A stretch of DNA of 7,619 nucleotides from Candidatus Methanofastidiosia archaeon (GCA_020854925.1 JAHKLV010000008.1:1-7619), one strand, 5' to 3'; counted from the stretch's first letter, positions 1 through 6,414 are shown. Notes: a model not told the origin generated them from the sequence alone. Translations and numbers: made by a program.

Positions 1-464
1 GGATAAACTGCAACGGGGACAACAACATGCCCGACGGCGAGGTCTTCACCGGACCGGTGGAGGACTCGGCGCAAGGCACCATCAGGTTCACCTACCCCGG
101 CATCCACGACGGGAGGGAGATAGAGGACATCACGCTCACCTTCAAAGAAGGAAGGGTCGTGTCCGCCTCTGCGGCCAAGGGCGGCGACCTCCTGGAAAAG
201 ACACTTGAAACAGACGACGGGTCGCGTGGCATCGGGGAGATAGCCATCGGTACCAATTATGGCATACAGACCTTCACGAAGAACATGCTCTTTGACGAGA
301 AAATGGGGGGCACCATGCACCTGGCGCTGGGCGCGGGTTATCCGGAAAGCGGTTCGAAGGCCGTCTCCTCCCTCCACTGGGACATGCTCAAGGAGATGCG
401 CGACGGCGGGAAGGTCTACGCCGACGGCGAGCTCTTTTATGAGAACGGGCTCTTTGTCATCTGA
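1..464 (+). CDS. M29-family aminopeptidase, copy 1 (C-terminal part, cut by window edge)
   Basis: This is the 3' end of a metallo-aminopeptidase gene. Full codons start at base 3, and bases 1-2 finish a probable Trp codon. The 153 visible residues match residues 215-367 of the two following copies with no gap, so about 214 residues lie upstream; the ATG at 27 is an internal Met, not the start. The M29 metal ligands are visible: Glu in DGEVFTGP, Glu in IGEIAIGTN, His in GGTMHLALG, and His and Asp in HWDML. M29 enzymes are cytoplasmic dimers that use two metal ions to remove N-terminal residues from peptides. By hand count this part is 69% identical to copy 3, so it is the most divergent of the three. 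The gene ends 9 bases before copy 2 and is probably cotranscribed with it. The family call is firm; the substrate is unknown. Confidence 0.9.
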   Translation, partial: INCNGDNNMPDGEVFTGPVEDSAQGTIRFTYPGIHDGREIEDITLTFKEGRVVSASAAKGGDLLEKTLETDDGSRGIGEIAIGTNYGIQTFTKNMLFDEKMGGTMHLALGAGYPESGSKAVSSLHWDMLKEMRDGGKVYADGELFYENGLFVI

Positions 465-473
465 GGCGGTACC
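463..473 (+). promoter_or_regulatory. Ribosome binding site of aminopeptidase copy 2, overlapping the stop of copy 1
   Basis: The spacer reads TGAGGCGGTACC before the ATG at 474. GAGG at 463-466 shares two bases with the TGA stop of copy 1 and lies 7 bases from the ATG, a normal Shine-Dalgarno distance. The stop/ribosome-site overlap implies translational coupling. The same spacer recurs exactly before copy 3. Confidence 0.6.
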
Positions 474-1577
474 ATGCCAGAACCGTATCTTCGCTCGCTC
501 GCACGCCTGCTTGTCAGGTACTCGCTCAACCTCAGGGAGGGGGAGCGGGTCTTTCTCGAAGGGCCGACATACGCCGAGGACCTGCTCATTGAGCTCTACA
601 AGGAGGCTCTGGACGCAGGGGCGTTCCCCACGTTTGCTCTCTGGCCCCGCGGCCAGGCATATGCCTTTTACACCCATGCCAAGGACATACACCTCGACCG
701 AAACGACGATGTCGACTTCCGGCACATAGAGATGGCCGATGCCTTTGCCGTGGTCTTCACACAGGAAAACGCCCGGGAGCTCTCGTCCATCCCGCCGGAG
801 CTGATGGCCCGCAAATCCCGGGCGTCAAAGCCGAACAGCGACCTCTTCTCCGCACGGGAGGAGGCCGGGACACTGCGGTGGGTGGGCGGACCCTACCCCA
901 CGGCAACAATGGCCCAGGAAGCGGGAATGGCGCTCGAGGAGTACGTTGCCTTTGTCGTATCCTCGTGCTACCTCGACAAGGTGGACCCTGTTGCCGAATG
1001 GAAGCGCATCTCGACAGAGCAGGAGCGCCTCTGCCGCTGGCTCTCGAAGAGGAGCGAGTTCCGATTCGTGGGGCCCGGCACCGACCTGTCGATGTCGTGC
1101 GCCGGCAGGACGTGGGTCAACTGCGACGGACACATCAACATGCCCGATGGCGAGGTCTTCACCGGGCCGGTGGAGGACTCGGCGCAAGGCACCATCACCT
1201 TTACGTATCCCGCGCTCTACCGCGGAAAGGAGGCAGATGGCATCAGGCTCACCTTCAAGGACGGCGAGGTCACCGACTATGACGCGTCAAAGGGGAGGGA
1301 CTTCCTCGGCGCCATGATCGGTACCGACGAAGGGTCGCGGCGCATCGGTGAGATCGCATTTGGCACCAACTACGGGATAACACGATTCACCAGGGAGATG
1401 CTCTTTGACGAAAAGATCGGCGGTACCATGCACCTGGCGCTTGGTGATGGCATCGTCCAGTCCAAGTCGCAGAATCGGTCCACCATCCACTGGGACATGC
1501 TCAAGGAGATGCGCGATGGCGGGAAGGCGTATGCCGACGGCGAGCTCTTTTATGAGAACGGAGTCTTTGTCATCTGA
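474..1577 (+). CDS. M29-family metallo-aminopeptidase, copy 2
   Basis: This is a complete 367-residue aminopeptidase, slightly shorter than the ~400-410 residues usual for the family. The N-terminal domain covers about residues 1-140 and the catalytic domain about 141-367. Expected metal ligands are Glu227 (DGEVFTGP), Glu293 (IGEIAFGTN), His320 (GGTMHLALG), His339 and Asp341 (HWD). The Glu-to-Glu distance of 66 matches Thermus aminopeptidase T as I remember it. No signal peptide or membrane segment is present, so it should act in the cytoplasm, releasing N-terminal amino acids during peptide turnover. The start is supported by GAGG 7 bases upstream and gap-free alignment to copy 3. It lies 9 bases after copy 1 and 9 before copy 3, in what looks like one operon. 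From residue 141 on it is 86% identical to copy 3, but only 49% before that. The specific substrate cannot be read from the sequence. Confidence 0.93.
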   Translation: MPEPYLRSLARLLVRYSLNLREGERVFLEGPTYAEDLLIELYKEALDAGAFPTFALWPRGQAYAFYTHAKDIHLDRNDDVDFRHIEMADAFAVVFTQENARELSSIPPELMARKSRASKPNSDLFSAREEAGTLRWVGGPYPTATMAQEAGMALEEYVAFVVSSCYLDKVDPVAEWKRISTEQERLCRWLSKRSEFRFVGPGTDLSMSCAGRTWVNCDGHINMPDGEVFTGPVEDSAQGTITFTYPALYRGKEADGIRLTFKDGEVTDYDASKGRDFLGAMIGTDEGSRRIGEIAFGTNYGITRFTREMLFDEKIGGTMHLALGDGIVQSKSQNRSTIHWDMLKEMRDGGKAYADGELFYENGVFVI

Positions 1578-1586
1578 GGCGGTACC
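1576..1586 (+). promoter_or_regulatory. Ribosome binding site of aminopeptidase copy 3, overlapping the stop of copy 2
   Basis: GAGG at 1576-1579 overlaps the TGA stop of copy 2 and sits 7 bases before the ATG at 1587. The junction from 1564 to 1589 is identical to 451-476 at the copy 1/copy 2 junction. This supports both the chosen start and an origin by tandem duplication. Confidence 0.6.
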
Positions 1587-2690
1587 ATGAACGACACGAA
1601 CATAACGTCCCTTGCACAGCTGCTCGTGCGCTACTCGCTGGACATACAAAAAGGCGAGACGGTGGCCATCCGCGGGCCCACATACAGCGAACCGCTCGTG
1701 CGCGAGCTCTACGCCGCCATCCTGGAGGCGGGGGGCATACCCTCGCTCAGGCTCGCCTTTTCCGGGCAGCCCTACACCTTCTATTCGCGTGCCCAGGACC
1801 ACCACCTCGATGCCTGCAATGAAGCTGACTACCGGGATATGGCATTTTTTGATGCCTATATGGCCATACGGACATACGATAACGCCAGGGAGCTCTCCGG
1901 CATAGACCCCCAGCTCCAGGCCCGCGCCTCGCGCGCCCAGCGGCGCATCAGCGACCTTCAGTCACAACGGGAGGAAGCAGGGGCCTTCCGCTGGTCGCTT
2001 GCACCGTTTCCCACCGCTTCCATGGCCCAGGAGGCGGGCATGGCGCTCGAGGAGTACGAGTCCTTTGTCTACCGCGCCTGCCACCTGGACAAGGAGGACC
2101 CTGTTGCCGAATGGAAGCGCATCTCGGCCGAGCAGGAGCGCCTCTGCCGCTGGCTCTCGAAAAGGGACGAGTTCCGATTCGTGGGGCCCGGCACCGACCT
2201 GTCGATGTCGTGCGCCGGCAGGACGTGGATAAACTGTGACGGGCACAAGAACATGCCCGATGGCGAGGTCTTCACCGGCCCGGTGGAGGACTCGGCGCAA
2301 GGCACCATCACCTTCACGTATCCGGCGCTCTACCGCGGAACGGAAGTCTCGGGCATCAGGCTCACCTTCAAAGACGGTGTGGTCGCCGATTTTGACGCGT
2401 CCAAGGGGAGAGACTTCCTCGGCGCCATGATCGGCACCGACGAGGGATCGCGGCGCATCGGGGAGATAGCTATCGGGACCAACTACGGGATAACACGATT
2501 CACCCGGCTCATCCTCTTCGATGAGAAGATTGGCGGCACCATGCACCTGGCGCTTGGCGATGGCATCACCGGCTCCGGTTCACGGAACAGGTCCGCCATC
2601 CACTGGGACATGCTCAAGGAGATGCGCGACGGTGGAAAGATCTACGCCGACGGCGAGCTCTTCTACGAAAACGGAACAGTTTTAATATGA
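1587..2690 (+). CDS. M29-family metallo-aminopeptidase, copy 3
   Basis: This is a complete 367-residue paralogue of copy 2, aligned end to end without gaps. The metal ligands fall at the same numbers: Glu227, Glu293, His320, His339 and Asp341, so the enzyme should be active. The first 140 residues carry most differences from copy 2, for example around residues 52-60, 72-80 and 86-98. In the family this N-terminal domain forms part of the wall of the active-site cavity in the dimer, so a different peptide preference is plausible but inferred. The last codons differ from the other two copies: the protein ends TVLI instead of LFVI or VFVI. The codons aca-gtt-tta-ata form an AT-rich stretch that fits a TATA box for the next gene. 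The start is supported by GAGG 7 bases upstream. Confidence 0.93.
   Translation: MNDTNITSLAQLLVRYSLDIQKGETVAIRGPTYSEPLVRELYAAILEAGGIPSLRLAFSGQPYTFYSRAQDHHLDACNEADYRDMAFFDAYMAIRTYDNARELSGIDPQLQARASRAQRRISDLQSQREEAGAFRWSLAPFPTASMAQEAGMALEEYESFVYRACHLDKEDPVAEWKRISAEQERLCRWLSKRDEFRFVGPGTDLSMSCAGRTWINCDGHKNMPDGEVFTGPVEDSAQGTITFTYPALYRGTEVSGIRLTFKDGVVADFDASKGRDFLGAMIGTDEGSRRIGEIAIGTNYGITRFTRLILFDEKIGGTMHLALGDGITGSGSRNRSAIHWDMLKEMRDGGKIYADGELFYENGTVLI
2680..2687 (+). promoter_or_regulatory. Probable archaeal TATA box of the GDT1-type transporter gene
   Basis: TTTTAATA differs by one base from the common archaeal TTTAWATA pattern and is the only AT-rich patch nearby. If its first base is at -30, transcription would start at about 2710, practically on the ATG at 2709. 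This fits the absence of any Shine-Dalgarno sequence before that ATG. The box lies within the last codons of aminopeptidase copy 3. It is not tested by any other evidence. Confidence 0.5.
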
Positions 2691-2708
2691 GCGTGTGCAA
2701 GATGAACC

Positions 2709-3284
2709 ATGGCATCCCTTGAGGCACTTACCACAAGTTTTGCCCTCATCTTCCTCGCCGAGATGGGGGACAAGACCCAGGTGGTGCTCTTTTCCCTTTC
2801 CGCACGCGCCCATGCGCGGCTCCCCATCCTCGCCGGGGCGTGCCTGGGATTCGTCGTGGTGGACGGCCTGGCCATTCTCTTCGGCACGGCCATCGCATCC
2901 CTCGTGGACGGGCGGACGCTTGCCGCCGCATCGGGGGCGCTCTTCATCGGGATTGGCATCCTTTTCCTGCGTTCACAAGAGCCCCATGAGGAGGGCGTTT
3001 CCCCCGTTAAGCGCCATTCATCCCTGTTCGCTGGCACGGCCCTCCTTATCACCGCCATGGAGGTTGGGGACAAGTCCCAGATTCTGTCCCTCGCGCTGGC
3101 AGCGCGATTTAACAACGTGGCGCTTGTTTTTGCCGGGGTGTTGGGCGCCCTTGCCACCCTCTCCATCATGGCCGTCGTGGCCGGCAGCCGCATAGCCGGC
3201 CGGGTTTCCGAGCATGCGATCAAACGCTTTTCCGGCGCCATTTTCGTGGCAATCGGCATCATCACCCTGGCAGGTGCGGTGTGA
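2709..3284 (+). CDS. GDT1/TMEM165 (UPF0016) family cation transporter
   Basis: This is a 191-residue membrane protein with about six hydrophobic helices, near residues 4-17, 38-60, 70-88, 106-120, 135-160 and 173-191. It carries the two family signature repeats, E18-M-G-D21-K22-T23 and E118-V-G-D121-K122-S123, whose acidic residues coordinate the transported cation. The two halves are inverted-repeat-like, as usual for this family. Members move Mn2+ or Ca2+ across membranes; bacterial MneA/MntX-type relatives export Mn2+. Here it should sit in the cytoplasmic membrane, with Mn2+ or Ca2+ export the most likely role, though the ion is inferred. No ribosome site precedes the ATG, which agrees with a leaderless transcript from the TATA-like box 22 bases upstream. 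Its TGA overlaps the ATG of the next gene by one base (TGATG). Confidence 0.92.
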   Translation: MASLEALTTSFALIFLAEMGDKTQVVLFSLSARAHARLPILAGACLGFVVVDGLAILFGTAIASLVDGRTLAAASGALFIGIGILFLRSQEPHEEGVSPVKRHSSLFAGTALLITAMEVGDKSQILSLALAARFNNVALVFAGVLGALATLSIMAVVAGSRIAGRVSEHAIKRFSGAIFVAIGIITLAGAV

Positions 3285-3517
3285 TGGACATCGTGCGAGT
3301 CGTCCCGCCTGGTGCCATCGCCCTGCCTGACGAGGTGGACGGCACCCCGCGACCTGTGCCAGGGACACCGGTCCTTGTGGAGAGTACGAGGGGTGTGCTG
3401 ACCTGCACCGTCCTCTCACATGAAGGCATAGCCCGTGGGATGGCACGCGAACTGCGGGGCGTGAGGCGCGAGGCGGCGGAGCGTGAGGCGCGGGAGGCGG
3501 TGGCAGCCCATGAATAA
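3284..3517 (+). CDS. Small protein, possible AbrB/VapB-like antitoxin
   Basis: This is a 77-residue protein with no certain family. Residues 4-44 resemble a swapped-hairpin AbrB/SpoVT/VapB domain: VRVVPPGAIALPDEV is like the usual V-x-x-x-GQIxLPKEV, then PVPGTPVLVES is like KPGDxVxVE, then a GVLTCTVL strand. Residues 48-77 are rich in Arg, Glu and Ala and should form a charged helix, as in the toxin-binding tail of many antitoxins. It directly precedes and overlaps by 8 bases a PIN-like gene, which is the standard VapBC order. ATG 3284 is preferred over GTG 3281 because AGGTG at 3272-3276 lies 7 bases upstream and because TGATG couples it to the transporter gene. A small beta-barrel protein of another type remains possible. 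The gene is firm; the function is tentative. Confidence 0.8.
   Translation: MDIVRVVPPGAIALPDEVDGTPRPVPGTPVLVESTRGVLTCTVLSHEGIARGMARELRGVRREAAEREAREAVAAHE
3499..3502 (+). promoter_or_regulatory. Ribosome binding site deciding the ATG 3510 start
   Basis: GGTG lies 7 bases before ATG 3510, and a stronger GGGAGG lies further back at 3492-3497 (12 bases). Both are inside the upstream small gene. They support ATG 3510 over the GTG at 3483, which would precede these sites. Confidence 0.4.
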
Positions 3518-3965
3518 TGCCGTGGTACTTGACCCAGATGTCGTTGCCGGGTGCATCGCATCACCCCAACGCCACCATACGGACATCGTGGCACTCCTGG
3601 ACCTGTGCGCAAGCGAACGGGCGGCGCTTCTCGGGACGACATGGTGGATGGCCTATCTTGGCGAGCTCATGGTCTCGGTGCGCCTCGCCTTTGCGCAAAA
3701 GGACCTCAGATTCACCCGCCGGCTCATCACGGACCGGCTGCCCGTCCACACCCTCTTTTTCCTCGAGCGCCTCCAGGAGGAGACCACGGTCAGGAAGGCG
3801 GACCTGCGTGCAGCCGATGTGGCGGGGCATGACGCCCTGTCGGCGGGCCAGATGGCGCTTGCCCGACAGGAAGATGCGCTCTACGTGAGCCGCGACCCCG
3901 TGCCTGAAGGGGTGCGCGCCTGCACGCCGGAGAGGCTTGCCGCTATCCTTCAAGAGAGCGGATGA
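3510..3965 (+). CDS. Divergent PIN-domain-like protein (possible VapC-type nuclease)
   Basis: This is a 151-residue protein. The pattern resembles a PIN ribonuclease: an N-terminal strand VVLDPDVV (usual VVLDTNVL), an acidic residue near Glu52 (LGELM), then GHDALSAGQMALA near Asp108 like the PIN D-x-x-x-x-A helix. It ends with ALYVSRDP (Asp129) and VRACTPERLAAIL, the typical final strand and TPEEF-like helix. Asp8, Glu52, Asp108 and Asp129 could form the metal site, but the canonical Asp-Thr-Asn has become Asp-Pro-Asp, so activity is uncertain. ATG 3510 is chosen because it overlaps the previous stop by 8 bases and has GGTG about 7 bases upstream. A GTG at 3483 would add nine arginine-rich residues and a longer overlap. 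Its 3' end overlaps the convergent helicase gene by 23 bases. The PIN assignment rests on pattern reading only. Confidence 0.8.
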   Translation: MNNAVVLDPDVVAGCIASPQRHHTDIVALLDLCASERAALLGTTWWMAYLGELMVSVRLAFAQKDLRFTRRLITDRLPVHTLFFLERLQEETTVRKADLRAADVAGHDALSAGQMALARQEDALYVSRDPVPEGVRACTPERLAAILQESG

Positions 3966-6369
3966 GAGCACGCGCTCGCTCTGCCACCGCACCCTTGCCC
4001 ACGGCTGAGGCGATGCGCTCCACGGCCTCAAGACCATGGATGGCCTCGTCGATATAGGAAAAGACGTCGCCCGCATACAGGAGCAGGTCGTACTCCCTGG
4101 CAAAGTGGTTCGCGATGGCGGCGGGGGAAAGGCCTGCCCCGCGGAGGTCGAGCAAAAGGCGGGCGATCTCCTGGGCGGGATGCTCGCAAAACGGGTCCCC
4201 GCACTGGCAGGAGAAAAAGGCGAGCATGATCTTGAGAAGGCTATCGCGTGCCTGTACGGGAAGGCCGGCAACGGCCCCGGCACCCTCGAGCTTTTCCAGC
4301 ACCTCGCCGGAAAAGAGGCGGTAGGACCCCGTCCCGAGCATGGAGTGCAGGCCGCGCGAGAGGTACACGCCCTCAAAGGGATGGAGCATGACGACGATGT
4401 CAAGCGGGTCCTTCCTAAGCGACGAGCGGATGCGCATGGCGTCCCTCACCGAAAGGAACGAGGTGGCAACGGCCAACCCGAGACGGGTGGCCTCACCGTG
4501 GCGCACCATACCCGCCTGCTCGAGAACAGGCACCTTTTCCAGCGGAAGCGGCCACAGCGCGTGTTCGTTGAAGGCGGAGAGCGGCCGGTGACCGGTGGTG
4601 ATACACGCAAGGAGCTCCTCAAGCTCCTGGTCCTCGGTAAGGGCGACGTCCACGTCCTCCACCGCGCCTTCGAGAAGGAAGAACGCCACCTTGTCCTCGG
4701 TGTCTCCCTGTAGGGTCCGCAGCGGATCGACAAGAAGGAAGACCTTGCCTGTCTCGTGGTATCCCGGCCTGCCCGCCCTGCCAAGCATCTGGTGGAACTC
4801 ACCCACGGAGAGCTGCTCGATGCCCATGGACAGAGACTCGAGCACCACGGCGGATGAGGGGAAATCGACGCCGGCGGCAAGGGCGGCGGTGGTGACCACA
4901 CACTGGAGGTCCTGGCGCCAGTAGGCCTTCTCTATCTTGCGGCGCTCGGCATAGGACAGGCCGGAATGGTACGCCGCCGCACGCAGGCCCCCCTCGGAGA
5001 GATAGCCTGCAAGCTGGCTGCACTTGAGGCGGGAATTGGTGAAAACCATGGTCTGGCCACGATACCCGGAGGACGAGACTGTTTTCCACTCACGCTCGAC
5101 CAGGCGCTTGATGACCTCCTGCTTGCGGGCATCCTGCTTGAAAAGGAGATGTCTCTCGAGGGGGATGGGCCGTTTGTCGTAGATGACCGGCACCATGCCA
5201 AGGTCGCTGGCAAGCTCGATGGTGTTTCCTATGGTGGCCGAAAGGCCGATGACCTGGGCTGACGGGTGCAGCGTCTGCAGCCGGGCGATGAGTCCGGCCA
5301 ACCGATAGCCCCTCTCGGGGTCTGAAAGCATGTGCACCTCGTCGATGACGACACAGCCGATGTCCCCCATGGACGCGCCGGAACGGAGGATGACATCAAG
5401 CGCCTCGTAGGTGGCAACGACGACATCGGCATGGTAATCCGTGTCCGTTATCACCAGGTCTCCGGGGGACTTTATGCGGGACATGCCCACCCGGATAGCG
5501 ACGCTATGGCGCTTGGCAAACTTTTTCTTGAAGTCCTCGTACTTCTGGTTGGCCAGGGCCACCAGGGGGGTAAGGTACATGAATCGCTTGCCGCGCCCGA
5601 GGGCCATGACCCCCGCCATCTCGGCCACGAGCGTCTTCCCTGATGCCGTGGCGCTTGCCACAAGGAGCGAAGAGCCGGAGAGAAGGCCGGCGTCGATGGC
5701 CATGGTCTGCACAGGGAGAAATGAGGATATCTGTGCCCGGTGAAGATACCCATACACGTCGGAAGGAAGTGCCAGGGAGCCAATGGGCGTCTTGCGTGCC
5801 TTGGCATCTGCGGGGACGCGGTCGATGAGGGAAAGGGAGGGGTCGCGGACCGGGTCGGCCGCAGGGTCGAACATCTTGAGCACCCGGTCAACATCGCGCA
5901 CGCGCCTCAGGACGTCGAGGACCTTGGGAGAAAAGGCGATGTTGCGAAACCGCATCTCCTGCTCAATCTCCTTTTTAGCACACACGAGGCATATCTTTTC
6001 CCCGTGATAGAGGAGGAACCTGCTCGTCGTGCCGGTCATGTACCCATCGATAGCACAATAGCGGCACAGGTCGATAAGGTAGACCTTGGCGCCAAGGGAG
6101 CGGAAAAACGGAACAAGGATGCCATGGAGCGCCGCCGTTTCGGCGTCCTTGGAAAGGTAGACGATGTTTGTCCGGATAAGGTCGTTGGCTGCCTTCGGTT
6201 GGAGATACTCCTCATCGGTCCTGAATCGCGCGATGCGCAGCTTGCCCCCCTCATCCTGCAGGTCGAGGTAGTGCACGGCAGGGCGGACCCTGGCAACCTT
6301 CTTCACGCCTTTGATGAGATTGAGTTCGAAAGAGAGCGATTTGCCCCTTATTTTCCGTACGATGAGCAT
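3943..6369 (-). CDS. Ski2-like DEVH-box helicase with two cysteine clusters
   Basis: This 808-residue superfamily 2 helicase uses ATP to unwind or remodel DNA or RNA. Motifs in order are Q-like FLPVQ (217-221), Walker A ASATASGKT (238-246), DEVH (343-346), SAT (377-379), MVFTNSR (441-447), YHSG (467-470), TTAALAAGVDFP (493-504) and QMLGRAGRPG (527-536). These place it near Hel308/Ski2. Residues 1-200 are not Hel308-like; they include Cys102, Cys105, Cys127 and Cys130, a likely zinc ribbon. The helical C-terminus holds CQCGDPFCEH (721-730), another likely metal site. I recall similar archaeal helicases labelled DUF5814, with modest certainty. ATG 6369 is the first in-frame start after a stop 30 bases upstream, with no ribosome site before it. 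Whether it acts in repair or RNA metabolism cannot be told. Confidence 0.93.
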   Translation of the reverse strand: MLIVRKIRGKSLSFELNLIKGVKKVARVRPAVHYLDLQDEGGKLRIARFRTDEEYLQPKAANDLIRTNIVYLSKDAETAALHGILVPFFRSLGAKVYLIDLCRYCAIDGYMTGTTSRFLLYHGEKICLVCAKKEIEQEMRFRNIAFSPKVLDVLRRVRDVDRVLKMFDPAADPVRDPSLSLIDRVPADAKARKTPIGSLALPSDVYGYLHRAQISSFLPVQTMAIDAGLLSGSSLLVASATASGKTLVAEMAGVMALGRGKRFMYLTPLVALANQKYEDFKKKFAKRHSVAIRVGMSRIKSPGDLVITDTDYHADVVVATYEALDVILRSGASMGDIGCVVIDEVHMLSDPERGYRLAGLIARLQTLHPSAQVIGLSATIGNTIELASDLGMVPVIYDKRPIPLERHLLFKQDARKQEVIKRLVEREWKTVSSSGYRGQTMVFTNSRLKCSQLAGYLSEGGLRAAAYHSGLSYAERRKIEKAYWRQDLQCVVTTAALAAGVDFPSSAVVLESLSMGIEQLSVGEFHQMLGRAGRPGYHETGKVFLLVDPLRTLQGDTEDKVAFFLLEGAVEDVDVALTEDQELEELLACITTGHRPLSAFNEHALWPLPLEKVPVLEQAGMVRHGEATRLGLAVATSFLSVRDAMRIRSSLRKDPLDIVVMLHPFEGVYLSRGLHSMLGTGSYRLFSGEVLEKLEGAGAVAGLPVQARDSLLKIMLAFFSCQCGDPFCEHPAQEIARLLLDLRGAGLSPAAIANHFAREYDLLLYAGDVFSYIDEAIHGLEAVERIASAVGKGAVAERARALIRSLEG

Positions 6370-6381
6370 AAAACCAAGAAG

Positions 6382-6389
6382 TATAAATA
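6382..6389 (+). promoter_or_regulatory. Probable archaeal TATA box of the FAD-linked oxidase gene
   Basis: TATAAATA stands out in the short gap between two divergent genes. With its first base at -30, transcription on the + strand would begin near 6412, leaving a leader of about 8 bases before ATG 6420. Read on the other strand (TATTTATA), the predicted start would be near 6359, inside the helicase gene, so it does not fit the helicase start at 6369. Confidence 0.6.
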
Positions 6390-6409
6390 GCTGGAGCTAA
6401 AAAAGGTAT

Positions 6410-6414
6410 GGGAG
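6410..6414 (+). promoter_or_regulatory. Ribosome binding site of the FAD-linked oxidase gene
   Basis: GGGAG lies 5 bases before ATG 6420 and favours it over ATG 6408 in the same frame. For ATG 6408 the nearest candidate, GGAG at 6393-6396, is 11 bases away and would lie upstream of the predicted transcription start. Confidence 0.5.

Larger units (their letters stand above)
1..2690 (+). repeat. Tandem array of three homologous aminopeptidase genes (unit 1113 bp)
   Basis: Copies 2 and 3 start exactly 1113 bases apart, and the visible part of copy 1 is in register with them. The best-conserved DNA block is 1055-1115, identical over 61 bases to 2168-2228. The gene junctions 451-476 and 1564-1589 are identical over 26 bases. 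Similarity is much weaker over the first ~420 bases of each complete gene. The array may extend beyond the left edge. Confidence 0.9.

Noticed and set aside
27..464. ATG at 27 as the start of a short 145-residue gene
   Set aside because: The same reading frame continues to the window edge and matches the interior of the other two copies, so this is an internal Met of a truncated gene.
1..2690. The three aminopeptidase copies being an assembly artefact
   Set aside because: Copies 2 and 3 differ at about half of their first 140 residues and copy 1 differs from both, so they cannot be one sequence duplicated by error.
2663..3265. Open frame of 200 codons on the - strand opposite the transporter gene
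   Set aside because: The + strand encodes both EGDK(T/S)-type signatures and six helices; the antisense translation has no such features.
3483..3509. GTG 3483 as the start of the PIN-like gene
   Set aside because: It would add RRGRRWQP-type residues before the expected first PIN strand and leave the good ribosome sites unused.
3561..4403. Open frame of 280 codons on the - strand across the PIN-like gene and helicase 3' end
   Set aside because: It is low-complexity, rich in Ser, Pro and Arg, and lies out of frame with the helicase gene it overlaps; its second half is antisense to the PIN-like gene.
4036..4713. Open frame of 225 codons on the + strand within the helicase gene
   Set aside because: It is antisense to the helicase C-terminal half, with no domain and no promoter or ribosome site.
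5740..6390. Open frame of 216 codons on the + strand within the helicase gene
   Set aside because: It is antisense to the helicase N-terminal region, whose cysteine motifs show that the - strand is the coding one.
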